NCBI RefSeq assembly: GCF_000014885.1
Contig: NC_011566.1
Span: forward strand, 5,082,501-5,146,500
Direction: 5' to 3'
DNA length: 64,000 bases
From: Shewanella piezotolerans WP3
Lineage (GTDB): Bacteria; Pseudomonadota; Gammaproteobacteria; Enterobacterales; Shewanellaceae
Below, in pieces: positions 7,946-18,158 of this stretch; position 1 is the stretch's first letter; each line of letters opens with the position of its first letter. The notes beneath the pieces were generated by a model, which saw nothing but the letters and a program-made list of their open reading frames with translations, made no database searches and was not told where the DNA came from. The position numbers and the translations under genes were made by a program.

Positions 7946-8299
7946 ACGGGCTACTTTTTAGAAGAAAATGATAATCTGTGGCCAAAAATCATAGCATATT
8001 TCAACCCCATCACTGCATTTTGGCGCTAGGGAAAATATGCTTTTCAGCTGACACTGCGGCAAATAACACTTTGTTCAATTTAGTTACAATTTACAAATAG
8101 CGTTAGAATGATGATTATTACAATACTTTTCAATAACCTAATCATGAAACAACTACTCATTTATGACGTTAAAGGTCGCTTTTACTCATTAGCAGCTAGT
8201 CATCAACATATTAAAACGGCTATATTAAGCTAATTCATATTCAATATCAGCCAGTTGCCTAATATCTACTTGGCCTCCTAGCAAAAAAGGATCCTACGC
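7946..8299. other. Divergent greB/ompR intergenic region
   Basis: These 354 bases should hold the promoters of greB (minus) and ompR (plus). I could not place a convincing sigma-70 pair. A 29-codon ORF at 8144-8233 has no family resemblance and is probably chance. Confidence 0.5.
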
Positions 8300-9025
8300 A
8301 TGGGACAAGAAACCTCAAAAATTCTCGTGGTCGACGATGATATGAGGCTACGCGCCTTATTGGAGCGTTACTTGATGGAGCAAGGTTATCAAGTCCGCAG
8401 TGCAGCGAATGCCGAACAGATGGATCGCTTATTGGAGCGTGAAAACTTCCATCTATTAGTATTGGATTTAATGCTACCTGGTGAGGATGGTCTTTCAATA
8501 TGCCGCCGACTACGCCAAGTCGGTAACCCGATCCCAATTGTTATGCTGACGGCTAAAGGTGATGAAGTCGATAGAATTATCGGTCTTGAACTCGGTGCCG
8601 ATGATTACCTGCCAAAACCGTTTAATCCGCGAGAACTACTGGCGCGAATTAAAGCGGTAATGCGCCGCCAAACACCTGAAGTGCCTGGTGCGCCAACACA
8701 GCAGGAAGAGGAGATCACCTTCGGTGAATTCTCTCTTAATCTAGCCACTCGCGAAATGCATCATGGCGAAGAAGCTATTGCGCTCACGAGCGGCGAATTT
8801 GCAGTATTAAAAGTACTTGTTAGCCACCCTCGCGAACCTCTATCACGTGATAAGTTAATGAACCTTGCCCGTGGTCGTGACTACTCCGCATTAGAACGTT
8901 CTATCGATGTGCAAGTTTCACGTCTGCGCCGCTTGATTGAAGTCGATGCTGCTAATCCGCGTTATATTCAAACTGTTTGGGGCCTAGGCTATGTGTTTGT
9001 ACCTGATGGCGCTTCACGAAAGTAA
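8300..9025 (+). CDS. ompR: Osmolarity response regulator OmpR
   Basis: This 241-residue OmpR/PhoB-family regulator has a receiver domain (about 6-120) with the acidic pocket VVDDD, the phosphoacceptor Asp56 in LVLDLMLPGEDG, Thr84 in MLTAKG and Lys106 in YLPKPF. A winged-helix DNA-binding domain follows (about 138-235), with ALTSGEFAVLKVL and SIDVQVSRLRRLIE. It starts after an AAAGGAT box and is followed 3 bases later by envZ, so the two form an operon. It likely controls porin genes in response to osmolarity. Confidence 0.95.
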   Translation: MGQETSKILVVDDDMRLRALLERYLMEQGYQVRSAANAEQMDRLLERENFHLLVLDLMLPGEDGLSICRRLRQVGNPIPIVMLTAKGDEVDRIIGLELGADDYLPKPFNPRELLARIKAVMRRQTPEVPGAPTQQEEEITFGEFSLNLATREMHHGEEAIALTSGEFAVLKVLVSHPREPLSRDKLMNLARGRDYSALERSIDVQVSRLRRLIEVDAANPRYIQTVWGLGYVFVPDGASRK

Positions 9026-9028
9026 TAT

Positions 9029-10345
9029 ATGAAAAAGAGATGGTGGCACCGCGTAACGCCCCGCAGTTCTTTCAGTCAAACTGTGATGTTAATTGGCTGT
9101 CTGCTGCTGACCAACCAGCTGGTGTCTTATCTCTCGGTGGCGGTTTATTTTATTAAGCCCAGCTACCAGCAAATTAACCAACTTATTGCTCGCCAAGTAA
9201 AATTGCTTTTTGTTGACGGTGTGGATGTTGGCCGTGAGCACCTGACCATGGTCGATGCGCTTAACGCCAAAGTACGCGATGATGCGATGCAATTTTATAA
9301 TCAAAAAGATGCACGCCAAGCAGGTATCGAGCGGGCAACTTATTATGGTTTTCTGTCGTCACAGATGTCTGAATATTTGGGCGGTGAAGCTGAAGTGCGT
9401 ATTGCACAAGGCGAAGAGTTTGAAATTTGGATCCGCCCACCGCAAGCCCCTTCAATATGGATTAAAGTGCCACTTGCTGGGTTGAACGAGAAAAACCTCT
9501 CGCCATTGACCCTCTATTTAATGGTGATTGGTGCACTTAGTGTTGCTGGCGGTTGGTGGTTTGCCCGTCAGCAAAATCGGCCTCTAAGACGTTTACAAAA
9601 AGCAGCGACTGCGGTGTCTCGCGGTGACTACCCAGATCCCCTGCCCTTGAGTGGCTCGACTGAAATTGTCGAAGTGACTAATACCTTTAATCAGATGTCT
9701 CACGGCATGAAACAGTTAGAGCAAGATAGAGCCTTGCTAATGGCAGGGATTTCCCACGACTTAAGAACCCCTTTGACTCGAATTCGATTAGCATCAGAGA
9801 TGATGGTCGAAGAGGATCAATACCTTAAAGATGGCATCGTGCATGACATTGAAGATATGGACGCCATTATTAATCAGTTCATCTCTTACATCCGCCAAGA
9901 TCAAGAGGGAACTCGAGAACCAGAGCAGATCAATGAGCTGATCAATGATGTGATCCAAGCAGAGTCCAACCGTGAAGGCATTATTGAGTCCGATCTCAGT
10001 GATTGCCCAGCAGTTCCCATGCAGGGAATCGCCATTAAACGGATCTTGAGCAATTTAGTCGAAAACGCCTACCGCTATGGTAATGGCTGGGTAAAAATAA
10101 GCTCGCAATATAATGGAAAAGTGCTTGGCTTTAGCGTTGAAGATAACGGCCCAGGCATTGATGAAAAGCAGATCCCAAAACTGTTTGAGCCCTTTACTCA
10201 AGGCGACACGGCCCGTGGCAGTGTTGGCTCTGGTTTAGGCTTAGCAATTATTAAGCGGATTGTTGATCGCCACCAAGGCAAAGTCATTCTCACTAATCGT
10301 AGTGAAGGCGGACTACATGCCCAGGTATGGCTACCACTAGAGTAA
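9029..10345 (+). CDS. envZ: Osmosensor histidine kinase EnvZ
   Basis: This 438-residue inner-membrane sensor kinase has a first membrane segment at about 16-38, a periplasmic region, a second membrane segment at about 160-178, HAMP, and a HisKA domain with His243 in GISHDLRTPLTR (the same residue number as in E. coli EnvZ). An HATPase domain follows with N (LVENAYRYG), G1 (VEDNGPGI), F (KLFEPFTQGD) and G2 (GSGLGLAI) boxes. It phosphorylates and dephosphorylates OmpR, whose gene lies 3 bases upstream. Confidence 0.95.
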   Translation: MKKRWWHRVTPRSSFSQTVMLIGCLLLTNQLVSYLSVAVYFIKPSYQQINQLIARQVKLLFVDGVDVGREHLTMVDALNAKVRDDAMQFYNQKDARQAGIERATYYGFLSSQMSEYLGGEAEVRIAQGEEFEIWIRPPQAPSIWIKVPLAGLNEKNLSPLTLYLMVIGALSVAGGWWFARQQNRPLRRLQKAATAVSRGDYPDPLPLSGSTEIVEVTNTFNQMSHGMKQLEQDRALLMAGISHDLRTPLTRIRLASEMMVEEDQYLKDGIVHDIEDMDAIINQFISYIRQDQEGTREPEQINELINDVIQAESNREGIIESDLSDCPAVPMQGIAIKRILSNLVENAYRYGNGWVKISSQYNGKVLGFSVEDNGPGIDEKQIPKLFEPFTQGDTARGSVGSGLGLAIIKRIVDRHQGKVILTNRSEGGLHAQVWLPLE

Positions 10346-10473
10346 ATAAACGCGCGACCTTATTGCGTGACCTCAAATTAGTTTCACTTTCGATATCATT
10401 TTCCCTGAGCTAGTATCAATCGCCTTAGATTAATTGAACACTATCTAACGCAAGTTCAGCGATTCGGAATGAC

Positions 10474-11718
10474 ATGGAACAGTTATTTAGACAAGAAGTC
10501 ATACAACATAAAGTAAACCGCTTAGATGGCACTGTAAGCCTGATTCAGCCAGCAGCTTTTAAATGGTTAACCCTTTTGCTGGTCACTATTATTATTGTTA
10601 GCGTGATCTTTCTCGCCAGTGGTCAATACAGCAAAAAGGAGCGCGTTGTTGGGGTTGTGCAACCCGATAGCGGCCTACTAAAACTCACTTCGCCACAAGC
10701 TGGTGTCATAAAAACACTGCTGGTTGCTGAAGGTCAGCATGTGGAGCAGGGCGAACCGATTTTACGGGTAGAGTCGCTAAAACACGGTGCCAATGGATTT
10801 GAATTAAATCACTCCCGCATCAGCCAGTATCAGTTTCAAATCAATATGCTCAACCTGCAAATAAACAAGCAACACTCACAAAATACCCTACAGATCCAAG
10901 AGTTAACCCATAGCAAAACAAGTATCACAGCCAAGCTTAAAGAGCTTGAACGGCAAAATAAGATTATAAATCAAAGAATTGAAATCAATAATAATGTCTC
11001 AGAACAGATGGCTACGCTTGCCAAGCAAGGTTACACCTCAAAGCTAGATCTCAATCGACAGATAGATACGTCGTTAACCATTGAGCAGCAGAGTTCAAGC
11101 ACTCAGTCACAAAAACTCACGCTGACTAACGAGCTAAATCAAATCAGCAATCAATTATCACAGCTACCGATAGAGCATGCCAAAATTCTCGATCAACTGC
11201 AAAATCAACTCACTGAAGTACAGCTTAATCTAGCGATTGTGAAGCAAGAGTCATTAGCTGAACTTCGAGCCCCAATGAGTGGTAGTGTCACCGGCATCCT
11301 AACTAAAGTTGGCAAATCAGTTAATGCACAGCAGTTTTTGCTCAGCGTGTTACCTGAAAACAGCAAGATGCAAGCGGTGCTATTTATCCCCACCTCAGCG
11401 TTTGGTTTCATCGAAATAGGCCAACAAGTTCGATTGCGCTATCACGCGTTTCCCTACGAAAAGTTCGGCATTTTTGATGGAGAAATCATTGAAGTGAGCG
11501 CTAATGTAATCTTACCAGAAGAGACTGAGTTGCCAGGTGTCATTCAAACGCCCTCTTATCGAGTTGTGGTCAGCCTCGCCGATCAAGCCATACTCGCATA
11601 CGGCAAAGAAACTCCATTGCGGGCCGATATGATGCTAGATGCGGATATCATCGTGGAGCAACGCTCACTGTTAGCTTGGCTATTTGACCCCATTTTCAGC
11701 CTGCATGGCAAACTTTAA
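10474..11718 (+). CDS. HlyD-family membrane fusion protein of a peptide exporter
   Basis: This 414-residue protein has a short cytosolic N-terminus, one membrane helix (about 31-50, LTLLLVTIIIVSVIFLA), a lipoyl/barrel segment (GVVQPDSGLLKLTSPQAGVI), a long coiled coil (about 110-260) and a C-terminal beta domain. The layout is that of CvaA/HlyD adaptors that link an inner-membrane ABC exporter to an outer-membrane channel. Its stop lies 26 bases before the start of the C39-peptidase ABC transporter, forming a two-gene operon. No TolC-like gene is nearby, so a distant channel would be used. Confidence 0.88.
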   Translation: MEQLFRQEVIQHKVNRLDGTVSLIQPAAFKWLTLLLVTIIIVSVIFLASGQYSKKERVVGVVQPDSGLLKLTSPQAGVIKTLLVAEGQHVEQGEPILRVESLKHGANGFELNHSRISQYQFQINMLNLQINKQHSQNTLQIQELTHSKTSITAKLKELERQNKIINQRIEINNNVSEQMATLAKQGYTSKLDLNRQIDTSLTIEQQSSSTQSQKLTLTNELNQISNQLSQLPIEHAKILDQLQNQLTEVQLNLAIVKQESLAELRAPMSGSVTGILTKVGKSVNAQQFLLSVLPENSKMQAVLFIPTSAFGFIEIGQQVRLRYHAFPYEKFGIFDGEIIEVSANVILPEETELPGVIQTPSYRVVVSLADQAILAYGKETPLRADMMLDADIIVEQRSLLAWLFDPIFSLHGKL

Positions 11719-11743
11719 AAACTCGATCGATAGGACCGCTAAC

Positions 11744-13879
11744 ATGGACGATATAGTAGAAGACTCGGCAAATAAATTGAGTTTTTGGAACCGTAAAAAG
11801 CTACCGATGATCCGCCAGTCTGAAGCTACCGAATGCGGCCTTGCATGCTTAACCATGATTGCGGGTTATTACGGCCATGTCTCGCAGCTGAATGAAATGC
11901 GGCAACGGTTTCAACTCTCTTTAGAAGGCGCAACGCTGCTGGACATTATGCAGTTTGCCGAGCAAATGGCATTGACAACTCGGCCACTGAAAATAGAGCT
12001 TGAAGATCTGCCCTCTCTAGACACCCCATGTATACTGCACTGGGATCTCAACCATTTTGTGGTATTAAAATCAGTCAGTAAGAGTCATATTGTTATCCAT
12101 GACCCGGCATCTGGCGTCAAAAAAGTCTCTATTGAAGAGGCCTCTAAACGCTTCACAGGTATTGCACTAGAGCTAAGGCCTACTAAAGAGTTTGAACAAA
12201 AAGAGCCAGCCCCAAGCCTTAAGTTTTCAGATTTTTGGAGCAAAATCATTGGCCTTAAAAGCTCATTGATTTTGATATTCTCACTGTCACTGCTGTTGCA
12301 GTGTTTCGCGCTAATCGCTCCCTACTATATTCAGCTTGTTATCGATGACGTTATTATCAGTAAAGACACCTCTTTATTGATTGTATTAGCCGCTGGTTTT
12401 TTCATGGTGTTATTATTTGAAATTGCGACCAATGCACTACGGGGCCTTGCTTTATTGCATTTTGGCAATTTGATGAACATTCAGCTAGGCGCCAACTTGT
12501 TCCACCATTTGATCCGCTTACCACTGCAGTATTACGAAAAGCGTCATATGGGGGATGTAGTGAGCAGGTTTGGCTCACTGCAACAGGTAAAAGAGCTGTT
12601 AACCACAGGTGTGGTTGAGTCCATCATTGATGGCATAATGGCCATTCTAACGCTGTTTATGATTTTCTATTACAGCCCTAAACTATCAGCCATCGTACTT
12701 ATTGCGGTCGCGCTATATGCGATCATTCGCATCGCGATGTACCAACCCTACCGGGCCATATCAGAACAAGAGATCATCGCCAGAGCCGAAGAAAATAGCA
12801 ATTTCATGGAGTCCGTACGGGCTATTCAAACAATTAAATTGTTTGGCTCTGAAGCCAAACGCGAAGGCCAGTGGCAAAACCGTTATGCCGCAGCTATTAA
12901 CCAAAATATTCGCTTGGGTAACTTTACAATTTCCTTTAGCGCCATCAACCGTTTCCTGTTTGGCTGTGAAAATATACTGGTGGTTTATGTGGCGGCTACA
13001 TTGGTCATTCAAGGCGGTTTTAGTACCGGTATGTTGTTCGCATTTATGGCCTATAAAAGCCAGTTTATGAGCAAGACTCAAAACCTCATCGACAAATTGA
13101 TCCAATTCAAAATGCTCAGCCTACACCTAGAGCGCATCGCAGATATCGCTTTAGAGCAAAAAGAGGTTTTGAGTGACCAACAAGTTGCAAGTGACATAAA
13201 AGGCGCTATAAGCCTTAAAAACCTCTACTTTAAATACAGCGATGCCACCCCAGATGTACTGATTGATGTCAATCTGGACATAAAAGCCGGTGAATCAGTC
13301 GCGATTACAGGCCCCTCTGGTTGCGGCAAGTCAACCTTGCTTAAAGTCATGTTAGGCTTAGACTCCCCCTATAAAGGCGAGGTGTTAGTCGACGGCGTGC
13401 CCCTAGGCCAAATAGGCCATAGACACTATCGTCAGCAAATAGCAGCTGTTATGCAAAATGACGAGTTACTATCAGGTAGTGTCGCCGATAACATCGCTTT
13501 CTTTGATGATAAAGTCGATATGGAACGTTTAGTTTATTGCGCTGATCTCGCAGCAATCCATGATGATATTAGCAACATGCCGATGGGATACCACAGTTTG
13601 ATTGGCGATATGGGCTCTAGTTTATCTGGCGGCCAAAAGCAGCGGATCATCTTAGCAAGAGCGCTGTATAAGCAGCCGAAAATTCTCTTTATGGATGAAG
13701 CTACCAGCCACTTAGATACTGCACTAGAAAGCGATATAAACCGTGCCATTAAACAGATGAAAATCACCCGTGTGATTATTGCCCATCGCAAAGAAACCAT
13801 TGCCTCGGCCGATAGGGAGATCAAACTGAAAAGTACAGATTTGAAACGAACATTGGTAAGAGATGAAGGCTTAAAGTAA
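11744..13879 (+). CDS. C39-peptidase-containing ABC exporter (PCAT/CvaB type)
   Basis: This 711-residue protein combines three domains. The N-terminal C39 cysteine protease has Cys31 in EATECGLAC, His104 in LNHFVV and Asp120 in HDPASG, so the triad is intact. A six-helix transmembrane domain follows (about 150-440), then a nucleotide-binding domain with Walker A GPSGCGKST, signature LSGGQKQR and Walker B ILFMDEATSHLD. Such transporters cut double-glycine leaders from bacteriocins or microcins and export the cargo. I chose ATG 11744 because AGGA sits 8 bases upstream; earlier in-frame starts overlap the previous gene. No substrate gene is adjacent. The peptide at 36641-36859 is a candidate. 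Confidence 0.92.
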   Translation: MDDIVEDSANKLSFWNRKKLPMIRQSEATECGLACLTMIAGYYGHVSQLNEMRQRFQLSLEGATLLDIMQFAEQMALTTRPLKIELEDLPSLDTPCILHWDLNHFVVLKSVSKSHIVIHDPASGVKKVSIEEASKRFTGIALELRPTKEFEQKEPAPSLKFSDFWSKIIGLKSSLILIFSLSLLLQCFALIAPYYIQLVIDDVIISKDTSLLIVLAAGFFMVLLFEIATNALRGLALLHFGNLMNIQLGANLFHHLIRLPLQYYEKRHMGDVVSRFGSLQQVKELLTTGVVESIIDGIMAILTLFMIFYYSPKLSAIVLIAVALYAIIRIAMYQPYRAISEQEIIARAEENSNFMESVRAIQTIKLFGSEAKREGQWQNRYAAAINQNIRLGNFTISFSAINRFLFGCENILVVYVAATLVIQGGFSTGMLFAFMAYKSQFMSKTQNLIDKLIQFKMLSLHLERIADIALEQKEVLSDQQVASDIKGAISLKNLYFKYSDATPDVLIDVNLDIKAGESVAITGPSGCGKSTLLKVMLGLDSPYKGEVLVDGVPLGQIGHRHYRQQIAAVMQNDELLSGSVADNIAFFDDKVDMERLVYCADLAAIHDDISNMPMGYHSLIGDMGSSLSGGQKQRIILARALYKQPKILFMDEATSHLDTALESDINRAIKQMKITRVIIAHRKETIASADREIKLKSTDLKRTLVRDEGLK

Positions 13880-14042
13880 CAATCCAGAACTAATAAACAA
13901 AGGAATGTCACAGCTCCCCCCCTTAAGCTCACTAAAATAAATAATTTTTAAGTTCATGTTAAAGAACAATGTTTTTCTAATTAGCTGTTTCTCTGTAATT
14001 TTTTTGTAATCTAAGTGACATATTCTAACGCCATCTTTTTAG

Positions 14043-16001
14043 ATGTCGGTCAACGGAATGAAAATCTCAACCCTGTCACTCTCTGCATCTGCAGTATTAT
14101 TATTCATTGCAGCATTACTCGCAGGGGTCGTGTTTTGGAGTAGTGAAGAGCGGCAATTTATTGAACAACAAACATCAGGATTACAACAGATCCAAAAAAC
14201 GTTTCTGGTAGAGATAAGGCGAGAACTTGATAGCTACCTGTCCAGTGGTGATGCCAGTAAACTTGAACAAGCAAAGCTCAATCTAGCCGACATTCAAGCC
14301 GATATAACTCAACAAAAAAGTGTCGAAGTCCTTCCCCTGCAAGCTGCGATTAGCAGTTTTGTGCTAGCACTTGATAATGACTATCGCGCCGCAGGTAAAC
14401 TTGCCGGTAATCCACGGCAACTGCTCGCCCATGCAGAATCAGAGATGCTCGATTATAATCGACGCCTTGCCGATTACGCTTTCCAAGGCTTGCAGCAACA
14501 ACCAGATCTTGCCAATAAATACCTAGCACTAACTCGAGAGCTTCCTCCGTTAGTTTATGGCTTATCTCAAGTCACTGATGGTTACTTAATCGGCAAAGAA
14601 CAGCGGCTAAAATCAATGTTAGACAGCCTAATTACAGAGCTTAATGTTTGGCATGATACCCTCGATACCTTACCACTTATTGGCATCTATGAAACTGTGG
14701 AGGTAGATGAATTTGCACTCGGCGATGATGAGGGCGAAGAGATAGAGATCGGCGGTAATGCTCGTAGTGAACTACTGAGCCTAAGTAACCGCTATAACAA
14801 AGAGGTCAATAACACTCACTCGCTGCTCATTGATAACCAGCGCACTCAACAAGCAATGACCCAAGACATCGCTAATATAGAGCAGCTTTTACTCGCATTA
14901 GGTCTAGAACAACAGGCACATAATCAGCAGTTAAAGCAAGAACTCAGCATGGCAATATATATCATGGTTTCAGTACTGATAGTGTTCGCGATCGGTTATT
15001 TGGTACTGCAACAGCGCCGAGTGATAAAACCGCTAAAGCATCTTAACCGTGCCTTTCACAAACTAAGCGAATCAAACAGTCGCGAGCGACTTGCGATACA
15101 GCGCCGCTGTGAAACGGGCCAGATTGCTGGCCACTTTAATCAACTTCTACATCGATTTGAAGAAGAGGATGAGGTTCAAAGAGAGCAAATAACCCAGGTT
15201 TCGCAATCTCTAAGCTTGCTGGTTGAGCGTATTTCACATATTTCAGCAAGTACAGGACAAACTCAAAAGATTGTGCTCACAGCCCAAGATCAAACTGAGC
15301 ATATTCGTTTATTGGCACAGGATGTTAGCCAAACATCTGAACAAGTAGAAAAAAGTGCACAACAGACAATGCAACAGATGCAGCTTAGCCAGCAAGAAGC
15401 GCAAGCAGTACTGGATGCGACGGAAGAATCGCAAACTGCTGTATCTCATTGTCATCAGTCTCTTTCGAGCTTAACGACCTCCGTCTCTGATGTATCAAGG
15501 ATCATTGATGTCATTAGTAACATTGCCGAACAAACCAACCTATTAGCACTTAATGCTGCCATTGAAGCCGCAAGGGCGGGAGAACAAGGCCGTGGCTTTG
15601 CAGTGGTTGCAGATGAAGTTCGAAACCTTTCACAACGAACGCAAATATCGCTAAAAGAGATCATGCAGATCCTCAATCAGCTCACTCAAGCCAACACCGA
15701 TCTAGATACCCGAGTGCAAGGGATTGAAGAGACAACATTACTGCAAAAACAGCGTGCTCAAAGCCTTTGGCAAGTTGCACAAAGTGTGCAATCGCAAGCA
15801 AGTGAAATGGCAAGCACAGCCAAGCAGGGATCAAATAGTACTCTAGAGCAGGTAAGTTACCTCGATGATTTTATTACAGCGATGAATAGCCTTAAAAACC
15901 ACGCCCAAGCCGCGTCACAACAAAGTGAAGAGATAGCAAAGGAAGTTGAACTCAGCGTTGAAAATATAGAGGTCAGTCTAGGAATTAGGGCAAGCATTTA
16001 A
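14043..16001 (+). CDS. Methyl-accepting chemotaxis protein
   Basis: This 652-residue receptor has an N-terminal membrane helix (about 13-33), a long helical periplasmic sensor, a second membrane helix (about 300-320, MAIYIMVSVLIVFAIGYLV), a HAMP-like segment and a cytoplasmic signalling domain. The hairpin tip is clear: EQTNLLALNAAIEAARAGEQ then GRGFAVVADEVRNLSQRT. It relays a signal to CheA/CheW. The ligand is not evident. An acidic stretch (FALGDDEGEEIEIGG) lies in the periplasmic part. Confidence 0.92.
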   Translation: MSVNGMKISTLSLSASAVLLFIAALLAGVVFWSSEERQFIEQQTSGLQQIQKTFLVEIRRELDSYLSSGDASKLEQAKLNLADIQADITQQKSVEVLPLQAAISSFVLALDNDYRAAGKLAGNPRQLLAHAESEMLDYNRRLADYAFQGLQQQPDLANKYLALTRELPPLVYGLSQVTDGYLIGKEQRLKSMLDSLITELNVWHDTLDTLPLIGIYETVEVDEFALGDDEGEEIEIGGNARSELLSLSNRYNKEVNNTHSLLIDNQRTQQAMTQDIANIEQLLLALGLEQQAHNQQLKQELSMAIYIMVSVLIVFAIGYLVLQQRRVIKPLKHLNRAFHKLSESNSRERLAIQRRCETGQIAGHFNQLLHRFEEEDEVQREQITQVSQSLSLLVERISHISASTGQTQKIVLTAQDQTEHIRLLAQDVSQTSEQVEKSAQQTMQQMQLSQQEAQAVLDATEESQTAVSHCHQSLSSLTTSVSDVSRIIDVISNIAEQTNLLALNAAIEAARAGEQGRGFAVVADEVRNLSQRTQISLKEIMQILNQLTQANTDLDTRVQGIEETTLLQKQRAQSLWQVAQSVQSQASEMASTAKQGSNSTLEQVSYLDDFITAMNSLKNHAQAASQQSEEIAKEVELSVENIEVSLGIRASI

Positions 16002-16099
16002 TAAAAGGTACATTTCTTGGTAACCTTTCTATAAAAACCCAGCTAAAATGAACTTACTTTCAATAGCATATTGCTGGATTTAACTATTATAGGGATATC

Positions 16100-16951
16100 A
16101 TGAGAAACCTCCTTTTAAGCGCAGTTATTGCGACAAGTTTTTTATCAGGCCAGGTTAGTGCTGAAACCACTGACTCTCCTTTCGCCATGTCTATCATATC
16201 TGGGATGGAAGCCTATGAGGATTCTCCAGATAGCTCATTGTCTAAAGGCGTTGGTTTATCACTTATATGGGACGACCTACGCTACGACAAAACCTATAAG
16301 CTAGACAAAAATTACTTCAGAGTGCGTGGCACCTATTACTACGAAAGCGATTCAGAGAAATACGATGAAGATAGATATCGTGACTCCATGGATTTGAAGC
16401 TTCATTACCAACGCCCATTCATGAATATCAATAATAATGCTGACCATACTTTAAGCTTTGTTGGTCGTTATGAAGGCCACTATAACAGCCAGCAGCTGGA
16501 AGAGTTTGAGCAACTTGCCGTTTTAGGTTTAGGGCTTAATAATCGTTATGGTAGCGATAACTTCTATGATTTAGGTTTGACTCTGGGGCTCGCTTATAGC
16601 GAAGAAGAAAAAGATGATGATTGGCCGCGAGAGGCTCAAGGCATCACTGAAGATGAGTTAAATCGTAAAGGGTATGGTTACTACTTTGCTTGGAGTAACC
16701 GCTATACATTTGGCCACTCTGGAGTGCAACTTGTGCTAGATTACAGCCGTTACGATGGGCTTTGGGGTTACGATAATGACAAATCATACACCTTTAATAA
16801 ATTGAGCATGGGCGCAATCGTTCCTTTGAGCAACAATAACAACTTGCTGCACTTTATGACGCAATATATCGATAGAGAATCTGAGCAAGATCTGATTGGC
16901 TTTGATGATGTGCTGTATCGAGTTGCGGTGGAATACGTGCATTACTTCTAA
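16100..16951 (+). CDS. Predicted outer-membrane beta-barrel protein
   Basis: This 283-residue protein starts with a signal peptide (MRNLLLSAVIATSFLSGQVSA, cut after about 21). The rest is made of alternating aromatic/polar strands and ends in VEYVHYF, a terminal Phe typical of barrels handled by the BAM complex. Many Asp/Glu/Tyr-rich loops are present. I do not recognise a specific family. It stands alone after the chemotaxis receptor. Confidence 0.75.
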   Translation: MRNLLLSAVIATSFLSGQVSAETTDSPFAMSIISGMEAYEDSPDSSLSKGVGLSLIWDDLRYDKTYKLDKNYFRVRGTYYYESDSEKYDEDRYRDSMDLKLHYQRPFMNINNNADHTLSFVGRYEGHYNSQQLEEFEQLAVLGLGLNNRYGSDNFYDLGLTLGLAYSEEEKDDDWPREAQGITEDELNRKGYGYYFAWSNRYTFGHSGVQLVLDYSRYDGLWGYDNDKSYTFNKLSMGAIVPLSNNNNLLHFMTQYIDRESEQDLIGFDDVLYRVAVEYVHYF

Positions 16952-16972
16952 AGCATACTCGTAATCGAACTC

Positions 16973-17007
16973 ATCGATAGTAAAGGCGCTATAGCTTTAC
17001 TATCGAT
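16973..17007. terminator. Hairpin between convergent genes
   Basis: ATCGATAGTAAAG pairs with CTTTACTATCGAT (13 bp, 9-base loop) between the barrel gene and the convergent peroxiredoxin gene. It is probably a bidirectional terminator, though the T runs are weak. Confidence 0.6.
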
Positions 17008-17028
17008 TAAATTCGCCTTACTACTGCA

Positions 17029-17502
17029 TTAAATTGCTGCTAACACAGCTTCTGCAGTACTCACTTCAAATGACTTTGGCGCTTCAACATTGAGTGTAGT
17101 CACCACACCATTATCTACCACCATCGCATAGCGCTGAGAGCGTGTACCACCAAAGCCAGCGGTTTCCATTTCTAGTCCAAGCGCCTTGGTAAAACTAGCA
17201 TCACCGTCGGCTAACATCATAAGCTCTGAAGCATTTTGCGCCACTCCCCAAGCCTTCATAACGAATGCATCATTAACAGAAACACAGGCGATGATATCTA
17301 CGCCTCGCGCTTTAAACTCATCGGCCATCACCACAAACCCAGGTAGGTGAGCCTCGGAACAAGTTGGGGTGAATGCACCAGGCACTGCAAACAGTACCAC
17401 TTTTTTATCCGCAAATAATGCGTCTACTTGATGATTAAGCATACCATCGTCAGTTAATTCAGAAAGTACGCCTGCTGGCAATGCTTGTCCTTGTTCAATC
17501 AT
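17029..17502 (-). CDS. Peroxiredoxin (Prx5 family)
   Basis: This 157-residue thiol peroxidase has the peroxidatic Cys48 in VPGAFTPTCSEAHLPGF, the signature of the Prx5 subgroup. A possible second Cys is Cys73. It reduces hydrogen peroxide and organic peroxides using glutathione/glutaredoxin or thioredoxin. The conserved catalytic Arg is probably in GTRSQRYAMV. No signal peptide is present, so it is cytosolic. A MarR-type regulator gene lies just upstream on the same strand. Confidence 0.92.
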   Translation of the reverse strand: MIEQGQALPAGVLSELTDDGMLNHQVDALFADKKVVLFAVPGAFTPTCSEAHLPGFVVMADEFKARGVDIIACVSVNDAFVMKAWGVAQNASELMMLADGDASFTKALGLEMETAGFGGTRSQRYAMVVDNGVVTTLNVEAPKSFEVSTAEAVLAAI

Positions 17503-17620
17503 GAGTGATCCCTTTATATTGAGAAGTGTGCAAAGAGACTACATGCTAGACCAATTTACAAAGAACAAACACTGATATAAAACAGGGTTATCAGGTTCAT
17601 TGGCGCCACTTCCACTCCCC

Positions 17621-18052
17621 CTAGTTAAAACCATCAATCTGGCCTTTAACAAGTGTACTGATACTGGCCATCAAACTCTGCTGCTCCTCCTCCGGCAAGT
17701 GCTGCAACCAGCTTGACTCTTGTTGAAGCATGATCTGTTTCCCTCGCATGCGCACCTGGTTACCTTTATCGCTAATGGTGATGATTTTTCGGTTCTTCTC
17801 TAAGCCATAGTCAGCTACAACATATTCTCGAGCGACTAACTTATCGATATTGCGCTTCATCGAACTCTTTTCGATAAACAGTAAATCTGCCAGCTGCTGC
17901 TGAGGCATAGCACCTGATTCTGACAGGATCTGTAATATCGAAAGCATCTCCAGTGTGACATTCAGCTCATTCGTCAAAATATTCTGCGCATCTCGACGAA
18001 ACACCCTATGCAGTAAAGATATTTGATAAAACAGTTTGTTATTCAACTCCAT
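17621..18052 (-). CDS. MarR-family transcriptional regulator
   Basis: This 143-residue winged-helix protein has the MarR pattern: MPQQQLADLLFIEKSSMKRNIDKLVAREYV forms the helix-turn-helix and recognition helix, followed by the wing (GLEKNRKIITISDKG). It is divergent from the outer-membrane gene at 18159 and lies upstream of the peroxiredoxin gene. Either may be its target. MarR proteins often respond to phenolics or oxidants. Confidence 0.88.
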   Translation of the reverse strand: MELNNKLFYQISLLHRVFRRDAQNILTNELNVTLEMLSILQILSESGAMPQQQLADLLFIEKSSMKRNIDKLVAREYVVADYGLEKNRKIITISDKGNQVRMRGKQIMLQQESSWLQHLPEEEQQSLMASISTLVKGQIDGFN

Positions 18053-18158
18053 TCATCTATTCCTTATAGCAGAATTAGTAACTGGTAATAAACCTAGTTG
18101 TACATACAACGCACCTAAAGTAATATCCGCTCCCCTTTGAACTGTATAGCAACATATT

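Noticed and set aside
8144..8233. 29-codon ORF between greB and ompR
   Set aside because: No ribosome binding site of note and too short without conservation data.
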